NCBI RefSeq assembly: GCF_003987435.1
Contig: NZ_PIQG01000001.1
Coordinates: 496,001 to 560,000 of the forward strand
DNA: 64,000 nucleotides
DNA from: Pseudidiomarina taiwanensis
GTDB taxonomy: Bacteria; Pseudomonadota; Gammaproteobacteria; Enterobacterales; Alteromonadaceae
Reading direction: 5' to 3'
Made by a program: the position numbers and the translations under genes. Under the pieces are notes generated by a model. The model did not search any database. It saw only the letters and a list, made by a program, of their open reading frames with translations, and had not been told where the DNA came from. Below, in pieces: positions 61,732 through 64,000 of this stretch. Every line of letters begins with the position of its first letter. Position 1 is the first letter of the stretch.

Positions 61732-64000
61732 TTATGGCTTAAGATTTTCTTCGAACAATTTAAAGATTCGACGATATTCATCAAGCCAACTTGATGGCTG
61801 GCGGAAGCCATGCGGCTCGACCGGATAAATTGCCGTTTCAAAATCTTCTTTTTCCTGTTCGATTAAACGCTGAACGAGTCGCACGGTATCTTGGAAAAAG
61901 ACATTATCATCAACCATAGGTGCGTTGATAAGAAGTGCATCCTCTAAGCCCTCGGTGAAGTAAATCGGCGAGCTGCGACGATAAGCGATCGGATCATCAT
62001 CAGGTAAATTCAATATATTCGATGTATACCCAGTGTTGTAGTGCGCCCAATCGGTCACTGGACGCAGCGCAGCACCGGCTTTGAATAGACCGGGCTCGGT
62101 GAACAAGGCCATAAAGGTTAAGAAGCCACCGTATGAGCCACCGTAAGTTCCAACGCGGTCCGTATCAACATTGGCGTTTGCACCCGCCCACGCGACTACA
62201 TCGACTAAATCTTCCACTTCCGGAGTACCCATTTGGCGATAAATTGCAGTACGCCAATCGCGGCCGTAGCCCTTAGAGCCGCGGTAATCGAGATCCAAAA
62301 CGACATAACCTTGTTCGGTTAAGAAGCTATGGAACATGAATTCGCGTTGATAGTTTGACCATCCACTGTGCGCATTCTGCAAATATCCGGCGCCGTGGAT
62401 AAATACCACTGCAGGATATTTCTCAGCCCGATTGGGATCATAATCATGAGGATAATAAACCCGCGTATAGATTGGATCCTCTACATGGCTCGACGCAATC
62501 GGCACAATTTCTGGTGCAACCCAATCGAAACTTGTGAATGTTTCGGTCGCAGTATCGGTTAATTGTTGCGCTGACTCAGTTGCATCGAGCTTTTGCACAA
62601 ATAACTCAGGTGGACGCAACGCCTGTGAGTTGGTCACCAACAACGCATCTTCGGCAGGACTTAAACGGAAATTATTGATACCGCCTAAATCGGTTAGTTG
62701 CTCCATGTTGGCGCTAGCTAACTCGACGCGATAGATTTCATACTGGCCTGGGTGCGGTTTATTGGCGCTAAAATAGATATGCCGGCCGTCATGGCTCACT
62801 TGCGGCCCTTCGGTGACATATTTACCTTGAGTCAGTTGCGTTGTGTTACCGTTCAACTGATGTTTATAAAGATGCGCATAACCGTCTTGTTCAGACTGGA
62901 ACCACAAAACATCATCACTACCCGGCACGAAACCAAACTCATTGTGGGTATAGTTGATCCAGGCTTCATCGTGAAGGCGATGTTGTGATACCAATTGTTG
63001 CCCGGCGAAATCAACGGTTGCGATCCAGCGATCTTTGTTATCCCAAGCCTCAAGCATCAAAGCAACCTCAGAGCCCTGGTCATTCCAACGAATCGCACCG
63101 TTGCGCCAGCCCCAATCGTTCATCAAAGTGATCGGACGTGGTGCTTTTGCCGATTCATAAGTTTTACCCTGAGCCGCATAGTTTTCAGCTTTAACCTCTG
63201 CCAACACATCTTCATCCCAACCTGGTAAAGTGTTGTAGGTCAAAGTACTCACCGACTGCTCAGTCAGATCGAGTACATGAACTTGATGCTCAACCGGTTC
63301 AGCGTCTGCCACCCGACGGCGCACATTCTCAGCTTTCACCCGGCCGTCTTCACCAATATAGTTCGGCATGATATCGCCATCATCACGCCAGCTTGTAGGC
63401 GCTGAAGTGACCACAATGAGTTTATCGCCTGCCGGTGATAAGCTGGTCGCAACGATTTGCTTATTGCCGCCTAAATAGAATGGTTCAGGCGCTAAACTTG
63501 CATTGGCTTGTTGCAATGCTTGGCGCGCTTCAAAACGCTCTTCTCGATCACGACGCTCAGTCTGCACAAACTCGATTAAATCGAGTTGTTCGCGCGCAAT
63601 AAAATCTTTCGGCGCTTGATTCGCTTCAGGTGCTTGGCTAAGGCGTAACTCAGCTAACTGAGAAATAAGCCCTGTGCGCGGATCCAGGGTAAAAAAAGTA
63701 TTGCCCTCGGCAAAAGCCAACTGACCATTTGTTAAAAACTGCAACTGTGCCTGGCGCGCGCTATCGCGAGTGAGTTGGCGTAACTCACCAGAGCTCATAT
63801 CTTTGATAAAAATATCGCCTTCAAATAGATACGCCATCATACTTCGATCAGCATTGTAGACAGCATCTTGGTAGGCGTAAGCATGCATTCGCTCAAGCGG
63901 GATCTGGTGCAGTTTGCCGCCTTCAAATGGCAGATGATACCAATCACGGAGGTTACTGCCCTCGCGTTTCTGGGCATAAATCACACCGCTACCATCGGCC
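61732..64000 (-). CDS. S9-family prolyl oligopeptidase-like peptidase (5' end outside window)
   Basis: The reading frame stays open to the window edge (codons before GTG 63984 read ADGSG), so the start and any signal peptide lie beyond. About 755 residues are visible. The N-terminal part looks like a DPP-IV-type beta propeller (many GxI/YxS blades up to about 520); the C-terminal alpha/beta hydrolase has the nucleophile GTYGGSYGGFLTFM, an Asp in NAPMVDDNVFFQDTV and His in VEPHGFRQPSSW. Such enzymes cut short peptides, often after proline or Ala, in the periplasm or cytoplasm. Specificity is not clear. Peptide-based growth suits the likely Idiomarina-like lifestyle. Confidence 0.9.
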   Translation of the reverse strand, partial: ADGSGVIYAQKREGSNLRDWYHLPFEGGKLHQIPLERMHAYAYQDAVYNADRSMMAYLFEGDIFIKDMSSGELRQLTRDSARQAQLQFLTNGQLAFAEGNTFFTLDPRTGLISQLAELRLSQAPEANQAPKDFIAREQLDLIEFVQTERRDREERFEARQALQQANASLAPEPFYLGGNKQIVATSLSPAGDKLIVVTSAPTSWRDDGDIMPNYIGEDGRVKAENVRRRVADAEPVEHQVHVLDLTEQSVSTLTYNTLPGWDEDVLAEVKAENYAAQGKTYESAKAPRPITLMNDWGWRNGAIRWNDQGSEVALMLEAWDNKDRWIATVDFAGQQLVSQHRLHDEAWINYTHNEFGFVPGSDDVLWFQSEQDGYAHLYKHQLNGNTTQLTQGKYVTEGPQVSHDGRHIYFSANKPHPGQYEIYRVELASANMEQLTDLGGINNFRLSPAEDALLVTNSQALRPPELFVQKLDATESAQQLTDTATETFTSFDWVAPEIVPIASSHVEDPIYTRVYYPHDYDPNRAEKYPAVVFIHGAGYLQNAHSGWSNYQREFMFHSFLTEQGYVVLDLDYRGSKGYGRDWRTAIYRQMGTPEVEDLVDVVAWAGANANVDTDRVGTYGGSYGGFLTFMALFTEPGLFKAGAALRPVTDWAHYNTGYTSNILNLPDDDPIAYRRSSPIYFTEGLEDALLINAPMVDDNVFFQDTVRLVQRLIEQEKEDFETAIYPVEPHGFRQPSSWLDEYRRIFKLFEENLKP

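Overview
The window reads as chromosomal core sequence of a marine gammaproteobacterium of the Alteromonadales, most likely an Idiomarina/Pseudidiomarina-type organism. This rests on gene content and gene order (cbb3 oxidase with uspE-ttcA, mnmA-hflD-purB, ydjA-sppA-ansA, rne/rluC/fab cluster with pilZ) and on a leucine dehydrogenase typical of amino-acid-degrading marine bacteria. No database search was possible. There are about 59 protein genes and almost no empty DNA. I see no rRNA, tRNA, insertion sequence, prophage, CRISPR array or replication origin.

Layout. 1-4.6 kb: a leftward efflux operon (membrane-fusion protein, RND pump, MarR-type regulator cut by the window edge). 4.7-14.4 kb: a small lipoprotein gene divergent from a complete cbb3 oxidase operon (ccoNOQP, then assembly genes ccoH, ccoI, ccoS and a SafE-like membrane protein), followed by uspE and ttcA. 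The fnr gene that often sits before uspE in relatives is absent. 14.4-21.5 kb: a Bax-like glucosaminidase and a membrane protein (leftward), then rluE, mnmA-hflD-purB-roxA (rightward) and a small unknown gene. 21.6-33 kb: leucine dehydrogenase behind a perfect 18-bp palindrome, ydiJ, ppsA/ppsR, a DUF1338 protein, class II DAHP synthase, htpX and pepE. PEP synthase, its regulator and a PEP-consuming DAHP synthase lie close together, as in E. coli.

33-38.2 kb: the biotin genes bioBFCD, divergent from bioA, with a BirA-type operator between them. 38.3-44.7 kb: asnS, nitroreductase ydjA, sppA, ansA and a sodium:neurotransmitter-symporter family transporter. 44.9-56.5 kb: a long leftward housekeeping run, rluC - HAD phosphatase - maf - yceD - rpmF - plsX - fabH - fabD - fabG - acpP - pabC - mltG - tmk - holB - pilZ - tatD. 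It covers phospholipid and fatty-acid initiation, folate, peptidoglycan, dTMP and DNA polymerase clamp-loader functions. The fabF gene usually found between acpP and pabC is missing and a terminator stands there. 56.5-64 kb: a large exported protein of unknown function, divergent from rne (RNase E) with its roughly 400-nt leader, and an S9-family peptidase that runs off the right edge.

I found no convincing new multi-gene system. The more interesting items are local: the palindromes at the leucine dehydrogenase and DAHP synthase promoters, the lipoprotein facing the cbb3 operon, the unknown 588-residue protein lodged between rluC and rne, and missing or moved genes (fnr, fabF) in otherwise conserved neighbourhoods. 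Many start codons were re-chosen from ribosome-binding sites and family N-termini; this is stated in each entry.
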